A stretch of DNA of 64,000 nucleotides, taken from Larix kaempferi (taxonomy: Eukaryota; Streptophyta; Pinopsida; Pinales; Pinaceae). Both the position numbers and the translations under genes were made by a program. Positions 34,010 through 46,339 of this stretch are shown here, piece by piece. The notes under the pieces are model-generated. The model saw only the letters and a program-made list of their open reading frames with translations. It did not search any database and had not been told where the DNA came from. Position 1 is the stretch's first letter. Each line of letters begins with the position of its first letter. The DNA lies in NCBI GenBank assembly GCA_027924585.1, contig BSBM01000592.1, positions 6,492,001 through 6,556,000 on the forward strand, written 5' to 3'.

Positions 34010-34520
34010 ACCCAAAATCCAACGGCATATATGTCTGATTTTCGACATCAATCTGTCAACAATCCGACAAACCTCTCTTTGTTTAAATTTCAGTTCAACT
34101 TTGGCGGATATCCGACAACAAAAATCTCTCATCGGATATCTCACACTAAGATGTTGATTAACAGACACCAGAAGACGTCGTAATTTTCGTCGCATATCAG
34201 ACATAGCTTGCATAGGGAAGGGTCGAATATCCAACCAATGAGACGTCAGAATTTCCGTCGCATATCCGACATTACTTACATATGGACGAGTAGGATATCT
34301 GACCAAGAAGACGTCGGATGCGTTTTCACATATCCAACATAACTTACATAGGGAAGGGTCGGATATCCGACGAAGAAGACGTCGAACTGTCCGTCGCATA
34401 TCCGAGCTAACTTACATAGGGAAGGTCCAGATATCTGACCAAGAATACGTCAGATATCCTACAAATCTTGCATACTCCTAAGTCAGATATCCGACGAAGG
34501 AGGCGTCGAAGTTTCAACAG
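34010..34520. repeat. 68-bp minisatellite with palindromic TCGGATATCCGA cores
   Basis: Anchored on CTTACATAGGGAAG and its variants, units start at 34207, 34275, 34343 and 34411 (68-bp spacing), with a shortened unit at 34467. Each unit contains GGATATCCGAC-like palindromes and GAAGACGTCG. More diverged units seem to extend left to about 34010 and right to about 34590. Frames through it have no biological meaning. Confidence 0.9.
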
Positions 34521-34599
34521 ATGTAACCATAGACACATAACAAAGTCCAACGACATTTTCCGTAGGAGGTATGGAAACGTCGACGGATTTACTGGAGGT

Positions 34600-37500
34600 T
34601 TATTTGGATATGCGATGACATTGGGGAATTTAAAAAAAAATAGTAGTTCCAAACATACTTCACCTCTTCCAGTTTTAATGCTAGGTCTGTAGCATTCCTT
34701 TTTAAATAAAGGACTTCTATTCTCATGAATCTAAGGATTTAATGAACCTTAACCTACAACATTATCTCCAAATCATGTACTCATATACAACATTATTTCC
34801 AAATCATGTACTCATATATTTTTGTGAAGACTGGAGCACAAAATAAACTCCAAAGCATTTCAGAGGAAAAAGCAGTCAACTCAATTATTTCTAGTAATGA
34901 GTTCCATGATGTTTCATCAAACTACTGGGTGAAAAAGTCCCAAATAGTTGAACTCTTGGTACTACTTGGAAAAATGGAAAAATAAGTAGGTTATATCCTC
35001 ATTTAAGGAATCATAAATAAGAACCAATATCAACAAACAGAACTTATTAAATTGTTTATCCACATGCATAAATATGTCATAATGTATTCAAGGTCCTTGG
35101 AGACCTAAACAATTCAAGCAACCCACAAGCTAAGGGCACTGGAAGCTTTATGGTATGAACCAAATTACCCAAAATAGCTAGAGAAGCATTGAATATGCCA
35201 TAAACATGTGAGCACATATTTAAAATTAAAAATATGAAGGATTGGACAACAACCCCAGAGAATTAAGAAGGAACTCCAAATAACCCCAAAAGGTAACAAT
35301 ATAAAATAATCACATCATTTTTGTGAATAAAAACTATAACTATGTTCTCTCTATTCTCATTCATTCCTCATAACATCCCAAGCCTTGGTTGATTTACATC
35401 ATTTATATATCAAGTTGCATACACATGACTATACCTTACAAGTTGTATGCTTGTGTAATAAACCTTTGGTTGGAATTGCATTTGCGTTTCATTTATAATG
35501 GCAGGTTGTAGTGTTCCTAGTCAACATTTCTATGAACCATCAATATAAATATGTAAGATCGTGACTATATAATGAAGAACATACATGTAAGATAATGAAT
35601 ATATAATGAAGAACAGAGCTAGACATGAAATATTTCTAAATTACATTCATGACAGATAGAAAATAAAATGGGAAAGATGTACATAGATACATATTTCCCA
35701 TTAACAATATGGAAGACATAATTAAGATGGAAGGAAACCATAATAACGTGCATGTTATTTTATTGCTTCACCTAGTGACAAATTTTCCTTGGTCCTAATT
35801 ACACAATAGAATACAAAACTGTTCTTTAGATTACAATAGAAGGGACTAGGAATAACTCTTTAATACTAGTTCTAGGCCTATTGTCTTTCCTCCCCCAAAA
35901 ATGGCCTTCAGATAGTGTTTATAGAGAGAAAGGACGATGAGACTTAAAAAAGAGATAACCCCGATGTTGTATATCCCATTACACTCATCTCATAATTTTT
36001 TTGGGTGACCTAATGGTATGAATTTTCCTAATAATTTTCTTTGTAGTTGAGGATTCTATTTATATGTTTTATCCTCTCTATGTGGTAGATGGTCCATACT
36101 TGAGATGGAATGAGTGTGATCTACAACTGGTGCATCCTAGTATAATACATCATTGGGAAATATAATGAATCATGATGAGATCATTCCAAAATAGGTTGAA
36201 AACCACTTTATTTCTTCCCTCTTTTGATTCTCTCATCTACAATGGTTATAAATAAAAACAGATAGTACTCAAAATACATGCACCACTTTTATTCCATCAT
36301 TCTCTATTACATACTCAAAGATCCTCCTATACGAATCATTGGTTCCTTGTTCTTCTTGCACCTTCCACATTAGGAGAAGGAGGATGCGAGGTCCTTGAAT
36401 GATCTAGAAGTCTTTGTGCCAATTCAATAACTACTTTAGGTACCTATCCATTATATCCTTTGGTAGCATATTCATGTACTTATGCATATCAAGCTCTAAC
36501 AAAACTCATCAATTCTCCTTCCTCCCTTCAAAATTCATAAATACTTGTCTAACTCCATGAGAGGGGTGTAGTCAATATGCCCTAGGGATTGATTCATCCT
36601 CAACATCAAGTCATCCCTAGTGGAAATTCAAGGATGTAGTTGATTACATATTTAATGGAAAATGGGATTGTTTTTTTATTTGGCACATCTATCAAATCAA
36701 GGATGGAATCCTTTACCATTCTTTGGTAAATATCAACATGGTGTAGGTTGAACTGATCACTCTGAGGATAGGGAGAACCATGGTTAATCATTGTAACAAC
36801 TTCTTTCAAGAAATATTTAATTGGCTTATATGCTCCCATTTCCCTTTGATTGGTAATCCTCCAACTATTGCACTTGTTTATACATATCTCTATTTCCATG
36901 TATACAAAGGTCCTATATTTGATTCCAAATAATTCCAGGGCTTATATAGGAAGTGTATTTATTAATCACTCATTTTTTATGTGTCCCACCCTATTCTTGG
37001 GATGTACACCTTTCTCTATATTACTAAGGTACTTCAAGACTTGTTTGTATAGGGCATCAAATTATAGACAACATTGGAGGTGGACTCTTAATGATGGAAT
37101 ATCCTTGAATACATATCCCACACTATGTATTTGACTTCTCTTAATTTTTTCACCATTCTTGCTTTAGTTAAGGCCTCCTCATGCCTTCTATTCCATGTTT
37201 TTATCTCCTCTTTCAACACCGACACCTACTTGTTCTCTTCATGCCACTTATTTTATATTTCATAGATCTTATTCCCTTGATTACTATTCTTTTCTATCCT
37301 TTTGTATCTACGTTTTTCTATTGACACAACCTTTATATCGTTCTCTTCTAACTTTGATTTCCATTCATCTGCATCCCTCATTAACGAATTGACCTGCTAT
37401 AGTAGTTGTGATAACTAAAATAGATACACAACCACCAAGCAATTTCACAAGTATCATTATAAGAGTATATGTGAACTATATACTAAAACAAATGCCACCC

Positions 37501-40279
37501 CTAAAAGTTATTTTATATCAAAATAGTGCTTCCCATATAGTTGTTGTTAAGGTAATAATGGATTTTTCATTCTACCATATGAAGAAATTGTCATGACATA
37601 AGATATAAATTCCAACACTATAAACCAAGAAGGGAAATATGGATACCAATGAATGCTCCATCCGAGCTCCAAATACATCATTTCATTTACACAATTGATT
37701 GCTTTGAAATATCCCCTTAAACACATAACAAGAAATGTGTTTGAGTCATCAAAATCACTATATTGCTAAGAATAACCTAACTGGAAAGCACTTGTGTTGT
37801 GAAAAATAAAGTATAAAGGATGTTTCTTCACCCAAATTACTTAAAGCTAAAACTAAATGTGATATTTACACCTGCACAACCATTGTGCGACTAGGGAAAT
37901 CCCAATATTTGAATGACTTGAGAGTTAAATTTTCACTTGATCCCATTTTCCAGATTCCAATATCACCAACATTAGTTCGAACTGAAAATATTCATCCAGA
38001 TACTAGGTTTAGAAATCATTTCATTGTTAGAGTGCATTTAAAACAAAACTATAGATGAATAAATTAACTTTAAGATCCTAATAGAATACCAATTGACTAT
38101 CAAAAGAAAATGGTTAAAGTTGGAAAAAATTTCACCGCACCGTAGCAATAAGTATTGTCTTGATTCACAACTCAAGATAAAAACGAGTTAGCATGTTCAG
38201 TTGTCCTGCATAGAACTGGACTACTTGGTGACAATGGAAGACCTTTAAGGAAGTGGCTTGATCGTCTTGTGGAAACTTGTAAGTCACTCCTTTTCATACA
38301 CTCTGTGACTAAACTTATAATGGTGTGGAATCTACTATTGACTGTGGTGTTGCTTATAGATGGTGTTGATTTCCTGGAGAATTCCATAAGCCTATTAATG
38401 TTGGAGCTATTTGATCTATTCAACAAATTTAAATGATTGGTTTTCTATTAGATGAGATGTAATATAATTACTCCTTTTATGACTTATCCAATATAATTAT
38501 TATGGTGGGACCCTTCTTACCTTGTTGACTTTTATCATTTTTGAAACTACATTTACCTCCTTTCTCTTAAAAATAAATGGAAAAGAAATTAACTTTCCCT
38601 CTTATAAAATCCCTCAAACTCTTCCCTTAATGGAAGAATTCTTAATATTTTGTTATAAAGGGTGACAATTACTATATTTTCTACCCACAATGAAGTATAA
38701 ATAGAGGTTCAGATGACATGAAAAGGATCCATTAGTTGAGAAGAATTAAGCTAAGAGAACCTATTTGAACATTGTAATTCATTTTCCACTATCCATACGT
38801 TGTTTTTTAATAAGATTTGACATTTTCGTTGATGATATGGAATTCTTTAAACACTTGGGATGCCTTTGGTAGTTATGCACATTTTGTTGACAACGTGGAC
38901 CCAAGGGTTGAACATTCTTAAGGCCTTGGAGGAATTTGAGGAGTTGGTTGCACATTGAGTTGGGTTTGGGTCCACTTGAAATTGAACATAGAAGAAGGAA
39001 AGAATTGAGGTACCTCCCACCTATAAGAATAATAATGAATCCTTGTGCAAAGGCATCATGAAGAAGTGACCAATAGGTGAACAAAGAATATTGAGGTGCT
39101 AAGTCTAGGCTTTTTCATAGTGAATGACCTGGGAACTGGAAAGATATGCCAATACTTAGGACAATATCAAATATGAAAATATTTAGGGTCATTCATTTCA
39201 ATGATTTGGTCCCTTTTAATGCCATTTGACTTTCTTCATATTGTTGGTTTTGTTAGTAAATCATACGACCTTGATCACTTCACCATATTGCATTGTTGAC
39301 AAGGACATTTATACTTTTCTAATATAATGTAACTATTGTAACCACACTAATAACACTTAATTTTTATCTCAAGCATGATAAATAGTTTTAATATTTGATG
39401 AGAAATCGATCCTTAGAAGATCCATTTATTTGATTGGTAATTAACTATCACAAAATCAATGGACCCCTTTGGGGAAGAACACAATAGAAATCATGTTACA
39501 ATTGACCATCTATACATAGTTGGATAAGACTGAACCATCATAATCATGTATTCTATAGTATGGGAAAACAACTTATCTGGTTATGGAAAGACTATATATT
39601 ATATAGCGTAGGTTTTATCGGTGATAAATGGACCTATTTTCAATAGGAGCACTAACGTGAAGACCTTGAGCATGGTGAGATGATTTGTTTCGAGGACTTG
39701 GAGCTTGATGCAATGTCATGATTGATGGAGTTTGGAGAGGTTCCTTTCTTGGGAACGTGATGTGATGATGTACTTGGATGTTCACTTCTGTGATACAGAT
39801 CATGAAGTAGCCAAATTTGGTTGGAATTGACTTCTTATAGCTAGGGGGTTTATTGGGATGAAATTTCCTTCTTGTTGTTTTGAAAGACAAGTATTTTGGT
39901 TGGTGAACCTACGAGTGGTTATTTAATGGTGAAAACCATGTGTGCGTAAGATGAGCACTAGCATGTGTGAAGGATTTGATGGGTTGAAACCTAGTTGATC
40001 TTGTGATCATAATAGTGTGGTCTCATTAATATCCTCCTTGTTTCAAGAATAATTTAATATTCTCTACTGAATAGGTCCAACAAGGTGAAGGTGGAAGCTC
40101 TTATGGCCCCTCCCCGATATCACTCTCAATTCCCCATACACAATGCATGTACTTGAAAAACAATATTATGTGCAAACATGTGGATTTCATCATTAAAGAA
40201 ACATTTACCATTCATTAAAAAAAAGGTAACATTCATTAAACCATTCATTCATTCAGTAGGCAAAAAATTATGCATGACA
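34600..40279. other. Long AT-rich stretch without supported genes
   Basis: I find no conserved domain, splice-bounded exon series or terminal repeats here. A TATA-like AGTATAAATAGAGG at about 38693, followed by a transcribed-looking stretch, could belong to an isolated LTR, but no partner or end motif is visible. A duplicated 30-bp phrase (CATGTAAGATAATGAATATATAATGAAGAAC type) lies at about 35550-35615. Reading frames here (for example minus strand 36606-36899) have no family I recognise. Confidence 0.5.
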
Positions 40280-41610
40280 TTATATTATAAAAAATAAGTA
40301 CACATAGTGTTTCTTCAGTAATTTCTTTTTAGGTGTTTTCCTCTTGACAAAATTAGAAAGAAACTCATCTTCTGGAACTTGTTGTTCAGTTCTTGGGACT
40401 TCATCAACCCTCTATGTTGTCTTCCTAGTAGAGTACTCGCGACATGGATGTTGCGGCAAGGGGTCTATATTTGTTGCAATAATGTGAAAATTTTACATTG
40501 ATATCTTCTGATATTATAATGACAAGTATTTAATTTATAAAAAAAAAACATTACAAAGGCATTTTTTCACCTGTTGTGGCCACATCATGTACTTTGTATT
40601 CCTGTCTCGGCTCATCCTGTATAGTGTGACCCTCTACATGCTCTGCAATTGAAACATGGAAAAGTACAATTAATATTCACCAGCTACAATGCAATATTTA
40701 AAATTGTAGCATATGAATAAATTAATTACCAGGATTCGAAGCATTATATTCGATTGGTTGTTCTCCATCCTCGACATTAAGTGGATTGTTGATTTCCTAC
40801 TGAAAACAGACTCAATAGTTTATGGAAAATATTCATAATGAATAGATTGCACAAGTAAAAAATATTCATTAAACTATATTGATTTTATATACATGTGCAC
40901 AAGGTGGATCTCTAGAAGACTGTGTTTTCCCATACAAGATTTTTCGGCATTCAACAACAACTCCAAAGTCGTGCTGGAAGCCAAGATTCAAGTCTTCCTC
41001 AATGGGCACTTCCTTGAATTGGCCATCCCGCAAATTTGCATAATGTCATGAATTTACCTTTTGCAGTGCAATAAAATGGAAATAATTTACAATTTATTAT
41101 TTGGATGCAATATTGGTTTTTCAATACTTACAATTCATGCCGCCAAATTTGAATAACCACTAGGCCCAAGCTTGTGCTAACCAATTTTTTTTGTCTTTCC
41201 TTTGTGTCCTTTGATGTGTCTGACATCCTATGAAAGTGTTGAAATGTGTTAGATGTTTCAAATTTGATCTAAAAATTAATAATAATAAGGTTTAGAATTA
41301 CATCGTGGAAATTATTGCATACCTCCCTTTGTCCGGTGGTATCTTTCCTTCTTTTCTCAGATCCCTCTCCTTTCCATCTTCCACTAGGGATTTTGACTCT
41401 CTTGTTGGAATCATCATAGGGCGCTCATACCTAGGGAACCTTTCTAGATCAACCCTATATTGGTCCCAGAAAATAGTCATAAGTTGTCCAGCCTTCTTTA
41501 GGACATCAACTCGATTAAAGGTCTCGTTGTCGAACATGCCAACCAAGCGATTATTGAGCTCATCTTTTAAATTTTTACTTTGTTTATCCCGGTGGGCCCA
41601 TCATCTAAAC
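40280..41610 (-). pseudogene. Remnant of an unidentified gene with six exons
   Basis: On the minus strand six exon-like blocks are bounded by good splice signals: 41323 back to about 41610, 41132-41227 (TTTCATAG / GTAAGT), about 40893-41057, 40730-40796, 40571-40642 and 40280-40464 ending in TAA. Phases agree at every junction except the second, where one base is out. Peptides include RVDVLKKAGQLMTIFWDQYR, RYERPMMIP, GQFKEVPIEEDLNLGFQHDF, EHVEGHTIQDEPRQEYKVHD and a basic C-terminus, KRKTPKKKLLKKHYV. Three in-frame stops are present (one each in the first, third and last blocks). I do not recognise the family. A transposon-derived protein such as an En/Spm-associated one is possible but unproven. 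Confidence 0.6.
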
Positions 41611-42290
41611 CAACATATTGGATACCAATTTTATATAAAATAATGACAATGTGGGGCTAAGATATACATAACCATAAGAACTAGCTATGGTTATTGAAGA
41701 CTTGTTGAATTCTAATGGAATCAACAAGATTAGCGAGGAAAAAACAACAAAATATAACCTAAATTAGGGCCTGGAAATTTTTTATTGGACTTAACATTTA
41801 GATGAAGTATGGTTAGTCAACAACTATGGAGCATATGGTCCAACCCATACATAGCTATGAGTACATGCATAACTTAGGCATCCTTGTGACTTTACAATCC
41901 CTTATTTTAATTTTATATTGTCTTTTAAGGTTATGCAGATCCCCTAATCCTCATGGTGGTTTAAACTAGGTTTTCATTTCTAAATTGAGTTAACCTTGCA
42001 ATGGTTGGAAACTGACCCATCAATTGTAACCATGCATCCATGACCCATCAATTGTAACCTTCCAAATATATGGAAGGTCAAATAAGTTCAAATATATGCA
42101 ATAGCTCCTTGTAACTAACTCTTATTTGACTTTCCAAAGAGATGGAAGGTCAAATAAGTTCAAATATATGCAATAGCTCCTTGTAACTAACTCTTATTTG
42201 ACCTTGCCAACCTCGTTTGACACAATGTCCCCCCTCAATCCACATTCAACTCTACATGCATGAAGCTTAGGAAGTTGTTTCCACATTCAA
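41600..42290. repeat. Direct repeat A (about 0.69 kb)
   Basis: From CATCTAAACCAACATATTGG to GAAGTTGTTTCCACATTCA this block matches 42688-43311 at roughly 90% by eye. It contains its own tandem duplication: GGAAGGTCAAATAAGTTC with the following 50 bases occurs at about 42072 and 42145. The left edge overlaps the first exon block of the minus-strand gene remnant by about ten bases. Confidence 0.85.
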
Positions 42291-42687
42291 TCCCCTTTGC
42301 TAGTAAATGCACAAAAATGGACAATAATTTAGACAGTTTGGTAAAGGAATGCCCATAATTGTTGGCACACACTTTAGAAAAGTATTAAGGTTTGAGTTTG
42401 TGAAACTCACTCGATATCTAGAGTATGAGCAATATAACATACATTCTCTACTTTAAGTGAGTTGTTATAAGCTCCTTCTTACTAGTTAAATGAAATGGAT
42501 GAGAATTGAAGATAAGGAGATTAATCCCTATAGTGTATTCCCATAAGAGATCAATATTTTAAGATTTACCCTCATGATAGTATTAATAAATGGGATAGTA
42601 GTACGAAAAAATGGCTTTCTTATGAAGGATTCAATTTGTGAAATACAAGGAATGGTATTACAAGTGATGTAGTTGTATCAATGACAA

Positions 42688-43311
42688 CATCTAAACTAGC
42701 ATATTGGATGTCAATTTTATATAAAATCATGACAATGTGGGGCTAAGATTTATATAACCATGAGAACTAGCTATGATTATTGAATACTTGTTGAATTCTA
42801 ATGGAATCAACAAGCTTAGCAAGGAAAAAAAGAAAAATGTAACCTACATCGAGGACTGAAAATGTTTGATTGGACTTAACATTTAGATGAAGTATGGGTA
42901 GTCAACAACTGTGGAGCATATGGGCCAACCCATACATAGATATGAGTACATGAATAACTTAGGCATCCTTGTGACTTTACAATCCCTTATTTTAATTTTA
43001 TATTTTCTTTTAATCTTATGTGGATCCCCTAATCCTTAAGAGTGTTTAAACTAGGTTTTCATTCCTAAATTAAGTTAACCCTGCAATGGTTGGAAACTGA
43101 TCCATCACTCGTAACCATGCATCCATGCTATATCTCCTTGTAACTACCTCTTATTTGACCTTCCAAAGAGATGGAAGGTCAAATATATGCAATAGCTCCT
43201 TGTAACTACCTCTTATTTGACCTTTCCAACACCGTTTGACACAATGTCACCCCGCAATCCACATTCAACTCTACATACTTGAAGCTTAGGAAGTTGTTTC
43301 CACATTCATCG
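42688..43311. repeat. Direct repeat B (about 0.62 kb)
   Basis: Second copy of the block at 41600, offset 1088 bp and missing part of the internal tandem duplication. About 400 bp of unmatched sequence lies between A and B. The arrangement could be a tandem segmental duplication or LTR-like ends of a small element. No TG/CA ends or primer site support the latter. Confidence 0.85.
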
Positions 43312-43378
43312 ATGTTCATACTTTTCATGTTTTCTTGAATTCTCTCTGCAAATTCGAATAAATTTTGAGTATATAACT

Positions 43379-44478
43379 ATGAATAAAATTTTGAGTATAT
43401 TTCCTGGACAAGTGCCTGATAAATTTGGTACCGTTATCCAACAGAATCCTGCTAAAGCTGATGTTCTTCGTCTTGATGCTCAGGGTCGTGAAATAGATGA
43501 ACAAGCGAATGCAATTGACAAGTCAAAAATTAAAAACTTAAGCACTTTGAAGGTGAACATAAACAAACAGAAAAAAGAAGCATTTCAAATTCTAAGGCTA
43601 GAATTTGATGAAGATCCCAATTCCAATCCCCATTTTGATCCAAAAATGGGTATTAATAAAAAAAATCTCTTGAGGCCTAAGAGGATGACATTTCAATTTG
43701 TTGTGGAAGGCATATGGTCAAAGGAGGCAGAAATATTGAAATTTAAGAGTCAATTCGGATAAGCACATGCAAAGGAGCTGAAGATCAAGCAAGCACAGCT
43801 TGCCAAGGCAAAGGCTGAGCTTGATATAAATCCTCATTTGATTGAATTGTCAGAAAGAGTTCCTACAAAAGAAGAGAAACCAAAGGATTCTATACCTTAT
43901 GTTGAGTGGTGGGATATGGTTCTTTTACCCTCTAGTAGCTACACAAATGTCACGGAAGGTGATTTAAAATTGAAGATGGAAAAACCTACTATATATGTAT
44001 AGCACCCTTAGCCAATTGAGCCTCCATCTGAACCTCTTCCACCTCCACCACAACCTTTAAAGATGACCAAGAAGGAGCAGAATAAATTGCGTACACAGTG
44101 GCGCCTTGCAAAGGCAAAAGATAGACAAGAGATGATAAGGTAGGGTTTGAAGCAACCCAGGATCCAACATGGCTTGAAATGGAAATTCGCAGTGTTGTTG
44201 TTGAGCATGAACAAGCACATGTTGACAGAAATATTGCATGAAAACTCACCCCAGCCAAGCATCGTGAAAAGAAATAAAAAAATATTTTTGATGACCCAAA
44301 TACTTTGGAAACAGTTGTTTTTGTCTACAAGATTACTGATCTTTCTCATCCATAGACACGCTTCAAAGTGGACATCAATGCCCTAGAGAATCAATTGACT
44401 GGTTTAGGGTTTAGGGTTGATTGGTCTTATTGTATGAGTGTTGTAGCTGTAGAAGGAGGTAGCAAATCCATCAATTGA
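43379..44478 (+). pseudogene. PRP3: PRP3 (U4/U6 snRNP splicing factor) pseudogene, probably processed
   Basis: The frame from 43379 contains NLSTLKVNINKQKKEAFQIL, MGINKKNLLRPKRMTFQFV and AQLAKAKAELDINPHLIE. After a stop at 43760 it goes on to IPYVEWWDMVLLPSS, PIEPPSEPLPPPPQPLKMTK and KLRTQWRLAKAKDRQEMIR, in that order. These match the conserved C-terminal half of plant PRP3, which in the U4/U6 particle holds the snRNAs for spliceosome assembly. A later part (FDDPNTLETVVFVYKITD) is in other frames. Stops and at least one frameshift kill it. The 1.1 kb has no intron I can see, which suggests retrocopying, but there is no poly(A) tail or duplication at the ends. Confidence 0.85.
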
Positions 44479-44607
44479 AGCAATACCAAATTTTGGGTAT
44501 GTTTTTTCTTTATTTCTAAGAACCCTCCCCAAGAATTCATGGCCAAAGGAGAGAGATGGGGTTCAAATATGAATCAATTTGGAATTTATATTGATTTCTA
44601 AGGGAAA

Positions 44608-45024
44608 ATGAACAGATACAATAATGAAATCAACAATTCAAACTATGAATTGGACCCCATAAAATTTAAGGCTTTGTACTCACATACTTGGGAGGCATTG
44701 CCTCTTCTCAATGGGTGCACGCACGAGAGGCTGAAGATGCATGGCCACAATCCAACTTTGATCACAACTCATAGCTCAGCTAAATCAATGGTTGCACAGA
44801 AGCCCCAGAATGCTCTGCTCGTAGCTCACAAATCTCAAAGCGTGCATGCGCGAGAGGAAGATGCACGGCCACAATCCAACACAGCTCACAGCTCAGCGAA
44901 ATCAATGGTTGCACAGAAGCCTCAGAATGCTCTGCTCAGAGCTCACAGAACTCAAAGGGTGCACGCGCGAGAGGCTAAGGCCAGTTACAATGAAACAGGT
45001 TTGGCACGGGAGGTAGAAAGGTAA
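44608..45024 (+). other. Tandem-repeat open frame, doubtful gene
   Basis: A 138-codon frame contains a duplicated block of about 117-128 bp. GTGCACGCACGAGAGG and variants start at about 44714, 44842 and 44959, each followed by GCTCAGC(T/G)AAATCAATGG after the first two. The repeated peptide includes SSAKSMVAQKPQNALL. The frame survives because the repeat lengths suit it. I know no family with this sequence and consider a minisatellite as likely as a gene. Confidence 0.45.
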
Positions 45025-45283
45025 GTTATGTTGCTTGGTATTTTTTTTTGTATTGTTTTATTTCTTTTGTATTTAATTAATGCTTGTTATTTTTTGTTGT
45101 TTTTAATTGTTGTTTGTTAATTTTTTTTTGTATTATTTTTTTTTTTTTTTTTTATGTATTTAAAATATATATATATGTATATATATATATATTGAAAAAC
45201 AAAATTTAATTTAAAATTAAAAATAAGATTGTATTTAAAAAATTGATAAAAAATGTTAAATTAAAAATTTAACAACAATCTTA

Positions 45284-45960
45284 GTGATGATGGTGTTGAT
45301 GACATCAGTGTCGATGATGATCATCATCATCACCATTACCACCATCCTGATCATCATCATCATCATGATAATCATTGTCATCATCATCATCAACATCAGG
45401 AATATCATTGTGATCGTAAGCATCATCATTAATGTCATCGTCATCGTCATCATCAATCATCATCATCATCATCATCATAAACAACACCATCATCATCGTC
45501 GTCATCATCATCATCATCAATGTCGATGTCATCACTATTCATCAACACAATCATCACAAACAACATCATCGTCTTCATTATCATCATCATCACCATCATT
45601 ATCATCATCACCATCATCATCATCATCATCTTCATCTTCATTATCGTCGTCATCATCATCATCATCATCGTCATCATCATCATAATCATCTTCATCATCA
45701 TCATCATCATCATCATCGCCATCCCCATCATAATTTTCATCGTCATTATTCATCATCACAATCGCCATAAACAACAACATCTTCATCGTCACCATCATCG
45801 TCATCATCATCATCGTTGTTGTCATCATCATCATCATCATAAGCATCATGATTAACATTTTCGTCGTCATTAATCATCATCACCATCATCATCATAAGCA
45901 GCATCATTAATGTCTTCGTTGTCATTAATCATCATCATCATCACCATAAACAACACCATT
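45284..45960. repeat. Long imperfect (ATC/ATG)n trinucleotide microsatellite
   Basis: About 680 bp are almost entirely built of ATC, with interruptions ATT, GTC, ACC and AAC. It yields long open frames in all six directions (poly-I, -H, -S, -M, -D) that are composition artefacts. It ends about 25 bp before the CACTA terminus at 45986. Confidence 0.97.
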
Positions 45961-45985
45961 ATCGGCGGCAGTGGCGACGACAATG

Positions 45986-46000
45986 CACTACAAGAAAAAA
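45986..46000 (+). mobile_element. Left terminal inverted repeat of an En/Spm (CACTA) transposon
   Basis: CACTACAAGAAAAAA is the canonical plant CACTA terminus, read inward from the left. It is preceded by ATG, the right length for the 3-bp target duplication. The following 300 bp contain short sub-terminal motifs in both orientations (GTGACAAACCTTTAAGGGCTGTCAC, GGTGACACTT, CCTTTAAGGTTCGTCACC), as expected for transposase-binding arrays. Confidence 0.85.
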
Positions 46001-46339
46001 GGTCATTGGTGAGGGTCCTACATGTGACAAACCTTTAAGGGCTGTCACGAATGTCACATATGATGACAGTCCTTAAAACACGTTGTTATAGGTGCCTTTT
46101 GAGATTGTCCTTTAAGGTTCGTCACCAAATTCCTTTCCAATGACACTTTTAGTGAGGGTTGTTAAAGGCCCATTATTGATTCTCTCTTTGGTGACACTTC
46201 TGGTGACAATATTTTATTAGCCCTCACTAATACTTGTTTATTTTACTTTTGGTGAGTGTAGAAAATGTTTGTCACCAATTATCATTATAATTGGTTTTTG
46301 ATGACACTATGTAAGTGTTGCTATATTTTTTGACAAAAG

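Noticed and set aside
38660-38830. Promoter with TATA box (AGTATAAATAGAGG) for a downstream gene
   Set aside because: No coding exon follows in either strand for kilobases. At most it belongs to an isolated LTR without visible ends.
41600-43311. Direct repeats as a bona fide LTR pair
   Set aside because: There are no TG...CA ends, no primer site after copy A, no purine tract before copy B and no flanking duplication.
45256-45870. Long open frames in all directions rich in Ile, His, Ser, Met or Asp
   Set aside because: All arise from the ATC trinucleotide microsatellite, which contains few stop codons in any frame.
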